64,000 bases of DNA from Oscillospiraceae bacterium (GTDB lineage: Bacteria > Bacillota > Clostridia > Oscillospirales > Acutalibacteraceae). Both the position numbers and the translations under genes were made by a program. Below, in pieces: positions 44,291 to 51,761 of this stretch (positions within the stretch are counted from its first letter, which is position 1; every line of letters starts with the position of its first letter). The notes below the pieces were generated by a model. It saw only the letters and a program-made list of their open reading frames with translations, did not search any database and was not told the origin of the DNA. Location of the stretch: positions 84,855-148,854 of the forward strand of contig CADABX010000002.1 in assembly GCA_902786285.1 (NCBI GenBank), in the 5' to 3' direction.

Positions 44291-45154
44291 ATGAATACGA
44301 AAAAAATCATCTGCCTTGTGCTGTCGCTGGTTCTTTGCACCGCGCTGTTCGCGGCCTGCGGCAAAACCGAAACACCGGCAGAAAACGGCCAGAACCCGGT
44401 TATGAACATTGTCGGTACGTACATGAACGACCGCTGCACCGCGACCATCGAGGCGCAGGGCGAAAACGGCGCCAAGGTTTCCGCCTATTGGGGCGAGACC
44501 GCCAAAGACGGTTTCCAATGGGAACTGACCGGTACATTCAACGCCGAAACCAACCGCATCAACTACACCGACGCCAAAAAGATGAGCGTGACCTATACCG
44601 ACGTGGACGTCTATGATGTCAACGAGGTGGTGTTTGAAAACGGCGCGGGCTACATTCAGGTGAACGAAGACGGCACCCTGACATGGGAGGACGACCAGGA
44701 CAGCAACATGTCCTTTGAACCGCTCGAATTTGTCACGCCGGACGATGCCGAAGAGGCTGATGCCGCATCGGATAGCGCCGAACCGGCAGAAGAAGTGTCC
44801 CACGACTTTGCCGACTATACCGGCATCTACGGCGCCGGCCGCTGCTCGATCGAGATCGGCGGCGACAAGGACAACGCAACCATCAGCGTGACCTGGGGCA
44901 GCTCTGCCGCAGAAGCCAGCGTGTGGACCATGAGCGGCTCGTTCGATCCCGATACGCTGCGCATCAACTATTCCGACAGCGTGAAGGCGAACCGTGTCTA
45001 TGACGAAAACGGCGAAGTCGCCTCCGAAACGGTGGAATACGAAAACGGCGTTGGCCGCATCCAGTTCTTCGGCGACGGCACCCTTGCATGGCAGGACGAG
45101 CAGGAAGCCGACCAGCTGATCGATATGACCTTCGAAAAAACGCTTGTCGATTGA
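44291..45154 (+). CDS. Lipoprotein with two tandem copies of an unknown beta domain
   Basis: A 287-residue lipoprotein (lipobox LFAAC, Cys23). The mature part consists of two homologous domains of about 105 residues (about 39-145 and 185-287) joined by an acidic linker (DDAEEADAASDSAEPAEE). Each copy has (I/Y)xGxYxxxRC at its start, then S.YWG or S.TWG, W…(T/S)G.F…LRINY or NRINY, and ends in V.YENG or VFENG followed by DGTL.W.D. The domain is not one I can name; it resembles calycin-like or lipocalin-like envelope folds. GGAGG lies upstream of the ATG. It follows the tRNA terminator closely; no clear own promoter was found. Confidence 0.8.
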   Translation: MNTKKIICLVLSLVLCTALFAACGKTETPAENGQNPVMNIVGTYMNDRCTATIEAQGENGAKVSAYWGETAKDGFQWELTGTFNAETNRINYTDAKKMSVTYTDVDVYDVNEVVFENGAGYIQVNEDGTLTWEDDQDSNMSFEPLEFVTPDDAEEADAASDSAEPAEEVSHDFADYTGIYGAGRCSIEIGGDKDNATISVTWGSSAAEASVWTMSGSFDPDTLRINYSDSVKANRVYDENGEVASETVEYENGVGRIQFFGDGTLAWQDEQEADQLIDMTFEKTLVD

Positions 45155-45168
45155 TCCGATTCTTCAAA

Positions 45169-45194
45169 CAGCGCGCAGACGGCGCGCTGTTTTT
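45169..45194 (+). terminator. Intrinsic terminator of the lipoprotein gene
   Basis: An 8-bp stem CAGCGCGC/GCGCGCTG followed by a T-run. Confidence 0.8.
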
Positions 45195-45217
45195 CTATCC
45201 GGCGGTCCGGTTCACCC

Positions 45218-45246
45218 TTGCCTTTTTCTGCAATATCCTGTATAAT
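45218..45246 (+). promoter_or_regulatory. Sigma-A promoter of the DUF1643 gene
   Basis: TTGCCT, 17 bp, TATAAT. Confidence 0.65.
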
Positions 45247-45298
45247 CATGGACAGCAGCACGCCCGGCACACCTTGCCGTCGGCGGAAAGGAGAAGCT

Positions 45299-45922
45299 AT
45301 GCATATTCCCACCGCAGAAAGCACAACGCTTTCCATCGAACCGTTTGAACAGGCGCTAAAGGAAGCAAAGCAGCAGTCGCATATCCGCTATAACGTCAAC
45401 GACTGGCTCTATGTGCCGAATCATTATACCGAATACCGGTACATCCTCGGCACCACGGGCAAGCACCCGCTGATCTGCATCGGCATCAATCCGTCCACGG
45501 CGGCGCCGAACGATCTGGATCCCACGCTCAAATCCGTGGAGCGCATCGCACTGCATAACGGCTTCGACAGCTTTATCATGTTCAATGTCTATGCCCAGCG
45601 TGCCACCCGTCCGGACGACATGGACCGCACGATGAGTGAAACGCTCCACCGCGAAAACATGCGTGCGTTCGATTATATCCTGTCGCTCTGTGAAGACGGG
45701 CAGCCCGCCGTCTGGGCGGCCTGGGGCAACATTGTGGAAATGCGGCCCTATCTCAAAGACTGCCTGCGCGATATGGTGCGGCTCGGCAAACAGCACGGCG
45801 CGCGCTGGTATTCCTGCGGCGCGATCAGCAAAAAGGGCCATCCGCACCACCCGCTCTATCTCAAAAAAGACAGTCCGCTCGACCCGTTCGACATGGAAAC
45901 GTATTTGGAAACGAGCCTGTAA
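45299..45922 (+). CDS. DUF1643 domain protein
   Basis: A 207-residue cytosolic protein of the DUF1643 family. Diagnostic segments: YRYILGT near residue 43, ICIGINPSTAAPNDLDPTLKSVERIA, FIMFNVYAQRATRPDDM, and AVWAAWGNIVE. The fold resembles uracil-DNA-glycosylase-like nucleic-acid enzymes, but no activity is established. The GINPS motif near the N-terminus is the strongest mark. AAAGGAG precedes the ATG at 45299. It is single-gene between its promoter and spoIIID. Confidence 0.82.
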   Translation: MHIPTAESTTLSIEPFEQALKEAKQQSHIRYNVNDWLYVPNHYTEYRYILGTTGKHPLICIGINPSTAAPNDLDPTLKSVERIALHNGFDSFIMFNVYAQRATRPDDMDRTMSETLHRENMRAFDYILSLCEDGQPAVWAAWGNIVEMRPYLKDCLRDMVRLGKQHGARWYSCGAISKKGHPHHPLYLKKDSPLDPFDMETYLETSL

Positions 45923-45923
45923 G

Positions 45924-45952
45924 GTATAACCCGTCGCCGTCCCTCATACCTA
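45924..45952 (+). promoter_or_regulatory. Possible sigma-E promoter of spoIIID
   Basis: GTATAA, 15 bp, CATACCTA resembles the mother-cell sigma-E consensus (-35 with ATA, -10 CATACAAT type). spoIIID is a sigma-E gene in Bacillus subtilis. The leader would be only about 14 bases, with the ribosome site at its very start, which weakens the call. Confidence 0.45.
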
Positions 45953-45972
45953 TTGGATGAGGAGAGATGGCG

Positions 45973-46227
45973 ATGGGTCTTTTTACGGAAGCACGGGCAA
46001 AGCAGCTCGGCGCCTATATTGTGGAAACCGGAGCAACGGTGCGGCAGGCGGCGCAAAAATTTGCCGTGAGCAAATCGACGGTCCATGTGGATGTGACGCG
46101 CCGGCTGCGAACGCTCGACCCCGATTTGTACGACCGCGTGCGGCAGGTGCTCGACGAAAACAAACGCGAACGGCATCTGCGCGGCGGGCTGGCAACCAAG
46201 CGAAAGTTTGCATCAACTGACTGTTGA
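45973..46227 (+). CDS. spoIIID: Sporulation transcriptional regulator SpoIIID
   Basis: An 84-residue DNA-binding protein (B. subtilis SpoIIID has 93). Helix-turn-helix: GATVRQAAQKFAVSKSTVHVDVTRRL, followed by the family-specific DLYDRVRQVLDENKRERHLRGGLATKRKF with the basic C-terminal region that also contacts DNA. It controls mother-cell genes after sigma-E and before sigma-K. The second ATG (45973) is 8 bases from AGGAG and is preferred over the one at 45967. It is far from sigG, and no other mother-cell gene is adjacent. Confidence 0.93.
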   Translation: MGLFTEARAKQLGAYIVETGATVRQAAQKFAVSKSTVHVDVTRRLRTLDPDLYDRVRQVLDENKRERHLRGGLATKRKFASTDC

Positions 46228-46252
46228 CTTTTCAATTCAAATATGCTATACT
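46224..46252 (+). promoter_or_regulatory. Sigma-A promoter of the hydrogenase-maturation operon
   Basis: TTGACT, 17 bp, TATACT; the -35 overlaps the spoIIID stop codon. Confidence 0.75.
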
Positions 46253-46258
46253 ACGCAC

Positions 46259-46351
46259 GTTACCTGACACAAAGAGCCATCTGCGTGAAAGGTGCGGCAT
46301 AATCGTTGTAACGCGGGATCGCTGCGCCTTGTCGGGTGCGGCGATCTTTTT
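46259..46351 (+). promoter_or_regulatory. Attenuator-type leader with terminator and antiterminator
   Basis: Between promoter and first gene lies an intrinsic terminator: GATCGCTGCGCC (46317-46328) pairs with GGTGCGGCGATC (46335-46346) over 12 bp, loop TTGTCG, then TTTTT. A second copy of the right arm, GGTGCGGC (46291-46298), can instead pair with GCTGCGCC (46321-46328), forming an antiterminator. GCC…ATC around 46276-46281 could in turn sequester 46291-46298. Three mutually exclusive pairings are the design of a riboswitch or protein-controlled attenuator. No known aptamer was recognised. Confidence 0.65.
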
Positions 46352-46377
46352 ATTATTTATTGTATGGAGGACTATTT

Positions 46378-46626
46378 ATGGAAACCAGAGTTGCAGTGAT
46401 GAGTATCATTGTGGAACAGACCGAAACTGTGGACGCGCTCAACGCGCTGCTGCATGACTACGGCGATTACATTATCGGACGCATGGGCATTCCCTATCGT
46501 CAGAAGGGTATCAACATCATCTCCATCGCGCTCGACGCGCCGCAGGACACGCTCTCTGCGCTTGCGGGCAAGATCGGCAACCTGTCCGGCATCAGCGTCA
46601 AAACGGCGCTTGCGAATCTTTCGTGA
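46378..46626 (+). CDS. Iron-only hydrogenase system regulator, TM1266 family
   Basis: An 82-residue ferredoxin-like (ACT/NikR-C-like) protein: VAVMSIIVEQTETVDALNALLHDYGDYIIGRMGIPY, then GINIISIALDAPQDTLSALAGKIGNLSGISVKTAL. This matches the TM1266 family, consistently encoded with hydE/F/G and thought to regulate the system, though its mechanism is not established. It lacks a separate DNA-binding domain, so it may act as a ligand sensor on RNA or on another protein. GGAGG lies 7 bases before the ATG. Its stop overlaps the hydE start (GTGA). Confidence 0.9.
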   Translation: METRVAVMSIIVEQTETVDALNALLHDYGDYIIGRMGIPYRQKGINIISIALDAPQDTLSALAGKIGNLSGISVKTALANLS

Positions 46627-47693
46627 CCGCGCTTTCTTTGGCACGCGCCCTGTGTGCCGGCGAACCGTTGGACGCCGCCGCCTTTGAAACGCTGCTTGCG
46701 GAAAGCACCGAAGAAACCGACGCGCTGCTGAAGGGCGCCGCCGTGCGCGTGCGCAAAGAGATCTACGGCAACAGCGTTTTTGTGCGCGGCCTGATCGAGA
46801 TCAGCAACGTTTGCAAAAACGACTGCTACTACTGCGGGATCCGCCGCAGCAACCGCTGCGCCGACCGCTACCGGCTGACGAAGCAGCAGATTCTCGACTG
46901 CGCCGACGAGGGCTATCGCCTCGGCTTTCGCACCTTCGTTTTGCAATCGGGCGAGGACGGCGCGCTGACCGACGACTTTTTGTGCGATCTGATCGAAAAG
47001 ATCAAAACTTCACACCTGGATTGCGCCGTCACACTTTCGCTCGGCGAACGCAGCAAAAAAAGCTATCAGATGCTCTTTGACGCAGGCGCGGACCGCTATC
47101 TGCTGCGGCATGAGACCGCAACGAAGGCGCACTACGAAAAGCTGCATCCGCCGGCGCTCTCGTTCGACAACCGGATACAGTGCCTGTATACACTGCGCGA
47201 GATCGGCTATCAGGTCGGCGCCGGCTTTATGGTCGGCTCGCCCTTTCAGACCAAAGCCGACCTTGCGCGCGATCTGTGCTTCATCCGCGACTTTGCGCCC
47301 GATATGTGCGGCATCGGTCCGTTCATTCCCCATAAGGATACGCCCTTTGCGCAGTATCCGCAAGGCGCGCTCAGCGAAACGTTGCGGCTGCTGTCTATCA
47401 TCCGGCTGCTGAAACCGAACATCCTGCTGCCGGCAACCACCGCGCTCGGCACGATCCATCCGCTGGGGCGCGAACTGGGGATCGAAGCCGGCGCAAACGT
47501 CGTGATGCCGAACCTGTCGCCGGTGGACGTGCGCAAGAAATATGCGCTCTACGACAACAAGATCTGCACCGGCGAGGAATCCGCCCAATGTAAGGACTGC
47601 CTGTCGCGCCGGATAGAAAGTATCGGCTACGAAGTGGTCGTCGACCGCGGCGATATCAAAAAAGAACCAGTATCATCTCACGCCGAAGAGTGA
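46623..47693 (+). CDS. hydE: [FeFe] hydrogenase H-cluster radical SAM maturase HydE
   Basis: A 356-residue radical SAM enzyme. The cluster motif is VCKNDCYYCGI (Cys64, Cys68, Cys71), followed by the SAM region (TFVLQSGED, LSLGERS) and HydE-typical RHETATKAHYEKLHP, GAGFMVGSPFQT, MCGIGPFIPHKDTPF and ATTALGTIHPLGRE. HydE acts on the HydG product to help build the di-iron subcluster. It starts with GTG, overlapping the stop of the upstream regulator by 4 bases (coupled translation). A shorter second cluster typical of some HydE (C-terminal CxxC, ESAQCKDCLSRR) is visible. Confidence 0.93.
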   Translation: MTALSLARALCAGEPLDAAAFETLLAESTEETDALLKGAAVRVRKEIYGNSVFVRGLIEISNVCKNDCYYCGIRRSNRCADRYRLTKQQILDCADEGYRLGFRTFVLQSGEDGALTDDFLCDLIEKIKTSHLDCAVTLSLGERSKKSYQMLFDAGADRYLLRHETATKAHYEKLHPPALSFDNRIQCLYTLREIGYQVGAGFMVGSPFQTKADLARDLCFIRDFAPDMCGIGPFIPHKDTPFAQYPQGALSETLRLLSIIRLLKPNILLPATTALGTIHPLGRELGIEAGANVVMPNLSPVDVRKKYALYDNKICTGEESAQCKDCLSRRIESIGYEVVVDRGDIKKEPVSSHAEE

Positions 47694-47721
47694 TCTGAGG
47701 CGAAAGAAAGGAATAAACAAT

Positions 47722-49170
47722 ATGGCAATCTACAACCCGTCCTCGCTCAAAGCCGAGGAATTCATCAACCACGAAGAAATTCTCGAAACCCTCGCCTATG
47801 CCGACGCGCACAAAAACGACCGTGCGCTGATCGATGAGATCTTGGAAAAAGCAAGACCGCAAAAGACCGCCACCGGCTACGTCTGCAAGGGCTTGTCGCA
47901 CCGCGAAGCGTCCGTGCTGCTGGCAAACGACGATCCCGAAGTGCGCGAGGAGATCTACAAAATCGCCGAAGAAATCAAGCTGGCGTTTTACGGCAACCGC
48001 ATCGTCATCTTTGCGCCGCTGTATCTGTCCAACTACTGCGTCAACGGCTGCCTGTACTGCCCGTACCACCTCAAAAACAAGCATATCCCGCGCAAAAAGC
48101 TGACGCAGGAGGAGGTCAAGGCGGAGGTCATTGCGCTGCAGGACATGGGCCACAAGCGTCTGGCGATCGAAGCAGGCGAGGACCCGAAAAACAACCCGAT
48201 CGAATACATCCTCGACTGTATCAAAACCATCTACAGCGTGCACCACAAAAACGGCGACATCCGTCGCGTCAACGTCAATATTGCGGCTACGACCGTCGAA
48301 AACTACCGCAAGCTCAAGGACGCCGGCATCGGCACCTATATCCTGTTCCAGGAGACGTACAACAAGGAAAGCTATCTCTATCTCCATCCGACCGGCCCGA
48401 AGCACGACTACGACTACCACACCGAAGCGATGGACCGCGCCATGGCGGGCGGCATCGACGACGTGGGTCTTGGCGTGCTGTTCGGTCTCGAGGGCTACCG
48501 CTACGAGTTCGCCGGTCTGCTGATGCACGCCGAGCATCTCGAAGCTGTCCACGGCGTCGGACCCCACACGATCAGCGTGCCGCGAGTGAAGAAAGCGGAC
48601 GACATCGATCCCGACGCGTTTGACAACGGCATCGACGACGAAACCTTCGCCAAAATCACCGCCTGCATCCGTCTGGCGGTGCCCTATACCGGCATGATCA
48701 TTTCCACGCGCGAGAGCGAACAGGTGCGCTCCAAGCTGCTGCGTCTCGGCATCTCGCAGGTCTCCGGCGGCTCACGCACGTCGGTCGGCGGCTATACGCA
48801 GGAAGAACGTCCCCACGACACTGAACAGTTTGACGTCTCCGACCAGCGGTCGCTGGACGAAGTGGTGCGTTGGCTGATGGAAAACGGCCACATTCCCTCG
48901 TTCTGCACGGCGTGCTACCGCGAGGGCCGCACCGGCGACCGGTTCATGTCGCTGTGCAAGAGCGGCCAGATCCTCAACTGCTGCCACCCGAACGCGCTGA
49001 TGACGCTGACGGAATACCTCGAAGACTATGCGTCACCCGCCACGAAAGCTATCGGCTACGAAATGGTAGAGCGCGAGCTGCAGCGCATCCCGAAGGAAAA
49101 GGTGCGCGCAATCGCAAAAGATCACATCGAAGCGATCAAAAACTCCAACCGCCGCGACTTCCGCTTTTAA
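47722..49170 (+). CDS. hydG: [FeFe] hydrogenase H-cluster radical SAM maturase HydG
   Basis: A 482-residue radical SAM tyrosine lyase. Cys106, Cys110 and Cys113 (NYCVNGCLYCPYH) bind the SAM cluster. The C-terminal domain has CTAC…SLC (Cys395, Cys398, Cys412), which holds the auxiliary dangler iron cluster. Both sets are complete, so it should convert tyrosine to CO and cyanide ligands for the H-cluster. The N-terminus (EEFINHEEI…AYADAHKNDRALIDEIL) is the ThiH/HydG start. It follows hydE after 28 bases and precedes hydF after 10. Confidence 0.95.
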   Translation: MAIYNPSSLKAEEFINHEEILETLAYADAHKNDRALIDEILEKARPQKTATGYVCKGLSHREASVLLANDDPEVREEIYKIAEEIKLAFYGNRIVIFAPLYLSNYCVNGCLYCPYHLKNKHIPRKKLTQEEVKAEVIALQDMGHKRLAIEAGEDPKNNPIEYILDCIKTIYSVHHKNGDIRRVNVNIAATTVENYRKLKDAGIGTYILFQETYNKESYLYLHPTGPKHDYDYHTEAMDRAMAGGIDDVGLGVLFGLEGYRYEFAGLLMHAEHLEAVHGVGPHTISVPRVKKADDIDPDAFDNGIDDETFAKITACIRLAVPYTGMIISTRESEQVRSKLLRLGISQVSGGSRTSVGGYTQEERPHDTEQFDVSDQRSLDEVVRWLMENGHIPSFCTACYREGRTGDRFMSLCKSGQILNCCHPNALMTLTEYLEDYASPATKAIGYEMVERELQRIPKEKVRAIAKDHIEAIKNSNRRDFRF

Positions 49171-49180
49171 GGAGAACGCC

Positions 49181-50365
49181 ATGTCACTCAACGAAACCGT
49201 ATCCGCCGAGCGCGTGCACATCAGCCTGTTCGGTTTGCGCAACGCGGGTAAATCGAGCCTTGTCAACGCGCTGACCGGCCAAAGTCTCGCCGTGGTCTCG
49301 CCTGTCAAAGGCACCACGACCGACCCGGTCAAAAAGGCAATGGAGCTGCTGCCGCTCGGGCCGGTGCTGCTGACCGACACGCCGGGTCTCGACGACGCGG
49401 GCGACCTCGGCGCGCTGCGGGTGGAAAAGGCAAAAGAAACCCTCGCCCACACCGACATCGCGCTGCACGTGGTCGACGCGTTGGCCGGCCTGACCGCCCT
49501 CGACGAAGCGATGCTCGCGCAATACAAGTTACGCAAGCTGCCGTATCTGCTGGTAATGAACAAGGCCGACCTGCTGCCGGCCGTACCGCCCGACAGCGGC
49601 GACACTGTTTACGTCTCCGCCGCAACAGGGCAGGGGATCGACAAACTCAAGGAACGCCTCGGCGCCTTCGCCAAAACGCTGCACAATGAAAAGCGGCTGA
49701 TTGCCGATTTGGTCGACCCCGGCGACACGGTTGTGCTCGTGATCCCGATCGACCGCTCTGCGCCGAAGGGACGGATCATTCTGCCGCAGCAGCAGGTGTT
49801 GCGCGAACTGCTCGACTGCCACTGCACGGCGCTGTGCTGCCAGCCGGAGGAATTGCCCGGCGTACTCCACAATCTGCGCGTACCGCCGCGGCTGGTCGTG
49901 ACCGATTCGCAGGCGTTCGCCCGCGTCGCACCGACGGTGCCCGACGCGGTTGCGCTCACGTCGTTTTCGATCCTCTTTGCGCGCTACAAAGGCAACCTCC
50001 AAGCCCAGCTGCAGGGCGCGGCCGCGCTGCCCGCCTTGCGCGACGGCGACACGGTGCTGATCGCCGAGGGCTGCACCCACCACCGCCAGTGCGGCGACAT
50101 CGGCACGGAAAAGCTGCCAAACTGGATCCGGGCGTTCAGCGGCGCCGAGCCGCAGTTTCGCTTCACGTCCGGCGGCGAGTTTCCGGCTGATCTGTCCGGC
50201 GTCCGGCTCGTCGTCCACTGCGGCGGCTGCATGCTCAACGAACAGGTGATGCGCCACCGCCTCGCCCTTGCCGCGTCGCAGGGCGTGCCCGTGGTCAATT
50301 ACGGCATGGCAATCGCCCACATGAACGGCATTTTAGCGCGCGCCGTGCGACCGCTGGAAGAATAA
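49181..50365 (+). CDS. hydF: [FeFe] hydrogenase maturation GTPase HydF
   Basis: A 394-residue three-domain scaffold. GTPase domain: P-loop GLRNAGKSS (residues 18-26), switch threonines GTTTDPV, DTPGLDD, and NKAD. Dimerisation domain: VVLVIPIDRSAPKGRIILPQQQVLRELLD. C-terminal cluster domain: GCTHHRQCGDIGTEKLPNW and VHCGGCMLN (His300, Cys304, Cys347, Cys350 as candidate ligands). It assembles the di-iron precursor and delivers it to HydA. The hydrogenase structural gene is not in this window. AAGGAG precedes the ATG. Confidence 0.95.
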   Translation: MSLNETVSAERVHISLFGLRNAGKSSLVNALTGQSLAVVSPVKGTTTDPVKKAMELLPLGPVLLTDTPGLDDAGDLGALRVEKAKETLAHTDIALHVVDALAGLTALDEAMLAQYKLRKLPYLLVMNKADLLPAVPPDSGDTVYVSAATGQGIDKLKERLGAFAKTLHNEKRLIADLVDPGDTVVLVIPIDRSAPKGRIILPQQQVLRELLDCHCTALCCQPEELPGVLHNLRVPPRLVVTDSQAFARVAPTVPDAVALTSFSILFARYKGNLQAQLQGAAALPALRDGDTVLIAEGCTHHRQCGDIGTEKLPNWIRAFSGAEPQFRFTSGGEFPADLSGVRLVVHCGGCMLNEQVMRHRLALAASQGVPVVNYGMAIAHMNGILARAVRPLEE

Positions 50366-50379
50366 CGCAACACAATAAA

Positions 50380-50420
50380 TTCACCCCGCCGAGGATGCGA
50401 TCCCGGCGGGGTGAACTTTT
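50380..50420 (+). terminator. Terminator of the hydrogenase-maturation operon
   Basis: A 12-bp stem TTCACCCCGCCG/CGGCGGGGTGAA followed by CTTTT. Confidence 0.85.
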
Positions 50421-50426
50421 ATAGAC

Positions 50427-50455
50427 TTGACTTTCCGGCTATCTTATGATAAACT
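50427..50455 (+). promoter_or_regulatory. Sigma-A promoter of the Lgt-like operon
   Basis: TTGACT, 17 bp, TAAACT, 23 bases before the ATG. Confidence 0.5.
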
Positions 50456-50478
50456 CAAGCAAACGAGGAGGGTTGCTT

Positions 50479-50928
50479 ATGCAGGAAAAAAAGAAGTATA
50501 TCACACTCCATTATTTGTCCTATCTATGCTTGGTCTTTGCGCTGCTTTGCTTTTTTAGGTACTGCGTGCATCGTTGGTATGTGGAGCTGATTTTTTTCAT
50601 CGCTTTTCTGGTCGGTTATTTCATTTTGTTCCGCGTGTGCGGTAAAGCGCTGCAATGCGAAGACGGTTATTCCCTGATTCAGGCTGTTGACTATTACCGG
50701 GCATGTGAACGTGCGAATTACAGGGGATCAAACAAAGCCAAGGATGTTGCAATTTTGAAGCAGGCAGCGGAGCATCGGGACTTTTTCGAAGAGGTTGAAC
50801 CGGAAGCTTTGAAACGCTGCTATGTTACCGGCAAACAAGCAGACAAGATGGTCACCAATCCGTTGGTTCGGGGATTATGGAATTTGCGAGATAAAACAGC
50901 GAAACGAGGAGGAAAGAAACATGTTTGA
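50479..50928 (+). CDS. Small membrane protein of unknown function
   Basis: A 149-residue protein with two adjacent membrane helices (LSYLCLVFALLCFFRYCV and YVELIFFIAFLVGYFILF) and a charged, helical cytosolic part (AVDYYRACERANYRG…DFFEEVEPEALKRCYVTGKQADKM). I do not recognise it. GAGGAGGG lies upstream of the ATG. The last 8 bases overlap the start of the Lgt-like gene, so the two are translationally coupled and presumably work together at the membrane. Confidence 0.72.
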   Translation: MQEKKKYITLHYLSYLCLVFALLCFFRYCVHRWYVELIFFIAFLVGYFILFRVCGKALQCEDGYSLIQAVDYYRACERANYRGSNKAKDVAILKQAAEHRDFFEEVEPEALKRCYVTGKQADKMVTNPLVRGLWNLRDKTAKRGGKKHV

Positions 50929-51655
50929 AAAGAGCGGTATTTTTTATGATGCCATGTATTTGGTTGGGTTTGCACTGATGATGGTGTGGAACCTTGCGGA
51001 TCATAAGCGCTACGGAATCAAAAAACGCGACGCAGTTTTGACAACGCTGTACACCTACGTTTGCGGTGTCATCGGTGCGCTGATGATGGGCTTCATCTAT
51101 ACGAAGGTCAACGCTGCCTTTGGCTTTGAAGAAAATAGTAACGTCGCCATCTTCGGTGCGGTGGTGTTTACACCGTTTTTGCTTCTGATCTTCCCGATCA
51201 AGCACCGCCAATGGAAATCCATTATGGATATGCTGGCACCCGGCATTTTGCTGATTCTGACCTGCGCAAAGTTCGGCTGCTTTATAAATGGCTGCTGTGT
51301 CGGCTTTGTGTGCGATTGGGGTGTGCATTACAAGAATTCCGACGTTACGAATTTCCCGGTGCAGATTTTTGAAGTTGCAACCATGCTGCTCGTGCTTTTG
51401 TTGACACAGTTGTATGTCCGCAAAGCGAAACGCTTTGTTGCCGGCACAGCTTATCCCATTACCTTTGCTGTTTACAGTGTGACCCGCTTTTGCTGGGAGC
51501 TCTTCCGCTTCTATCCGGAAGAGGGGATGCGCCATCTGATCTGCGGCCTGACGTTTTGGCAGTGTGTCTGCTGCGTCACGTTTGTGGTGTGTGTAACCAT
51601 TATAGCGGTGCTCACTGTGAAGGCGCGAAAGCAGCCGGAGATACAAGAGCAATAA
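50921..51655 (+). CDS. Prolipoprotein diacylglyceryl transferase-like membrane protein
   Basis: A 244-residue, roughly seven-helix protein of the Lgt family. Diagnostic segment: LAPGILLILTCAKFGCFINGCCVG, equivalent to the Lgt GRxGNFxNGExxG signature, followed by FPVQIFEVATMLLVLLL and TAYPITFAVYSVTRFCWELFR. The normal NGE is replaced by NGCC, as in a branch of Lgt-like proteins in Clostridia whose activity is untested. It may transfer diacylglycerol to lipoproteins or use another substrate. It has a paralogue 100 bases further on, on the opposite strand. GAGGAGG lies upstream of the ATG. Confidence 0.78.
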   Translation: MFEKSGIFYDAMYLVGFALMMVWNLADHKRYGIKKRDAVLTTLYTYVCGVIGALMMGFIYTKVNAAFGFEENSNVAIFGAVVFTPFLLLIFPIKHRQWKSIMDMLAPGILLILTCAKFGCFINGCCVGFVCDWGVHYKNSDVTNFPVQIFEVATMLLVLLLTQLYVRKAKRFVAGTAYPITFAVYSVTRFCWELFRFYPEEGMRHLICGLTFWQCVCCVTFVVCVTIIAVLTVKARKQPEIQEQ

Positions 51656-51674
51656 TAATAGTAGTTAAAGTTTA

Positions 51675-51704
51675 CCCGCCGAGGTTTTCCACGGCGGGCG
51701 TTTT
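51675..51704 (+). terminator. Intrinsic terminator of the Lgt-like operon
   Basis: A 7-bp stem CCCGCCG/CGGCGGG followed by CGTTTTGTTT. It has little T-run on the minus strand. Confidence 0.7.
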
Positions 51705-51761
51705 GTTTACTTTTTCTTTTTGTACTTCTTTTTGTGAATTCTCGCTGTGCGCTTTATGTAA

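Noticed and set aside
46259..46351. Assignment of the hyd leader to a known riboswitch (TPP, SAM, cyclic-di-GMP, ZTP, THF)
   Set aside because: None of the conserved core sequences of those classes could be found, so it is left unassigned.
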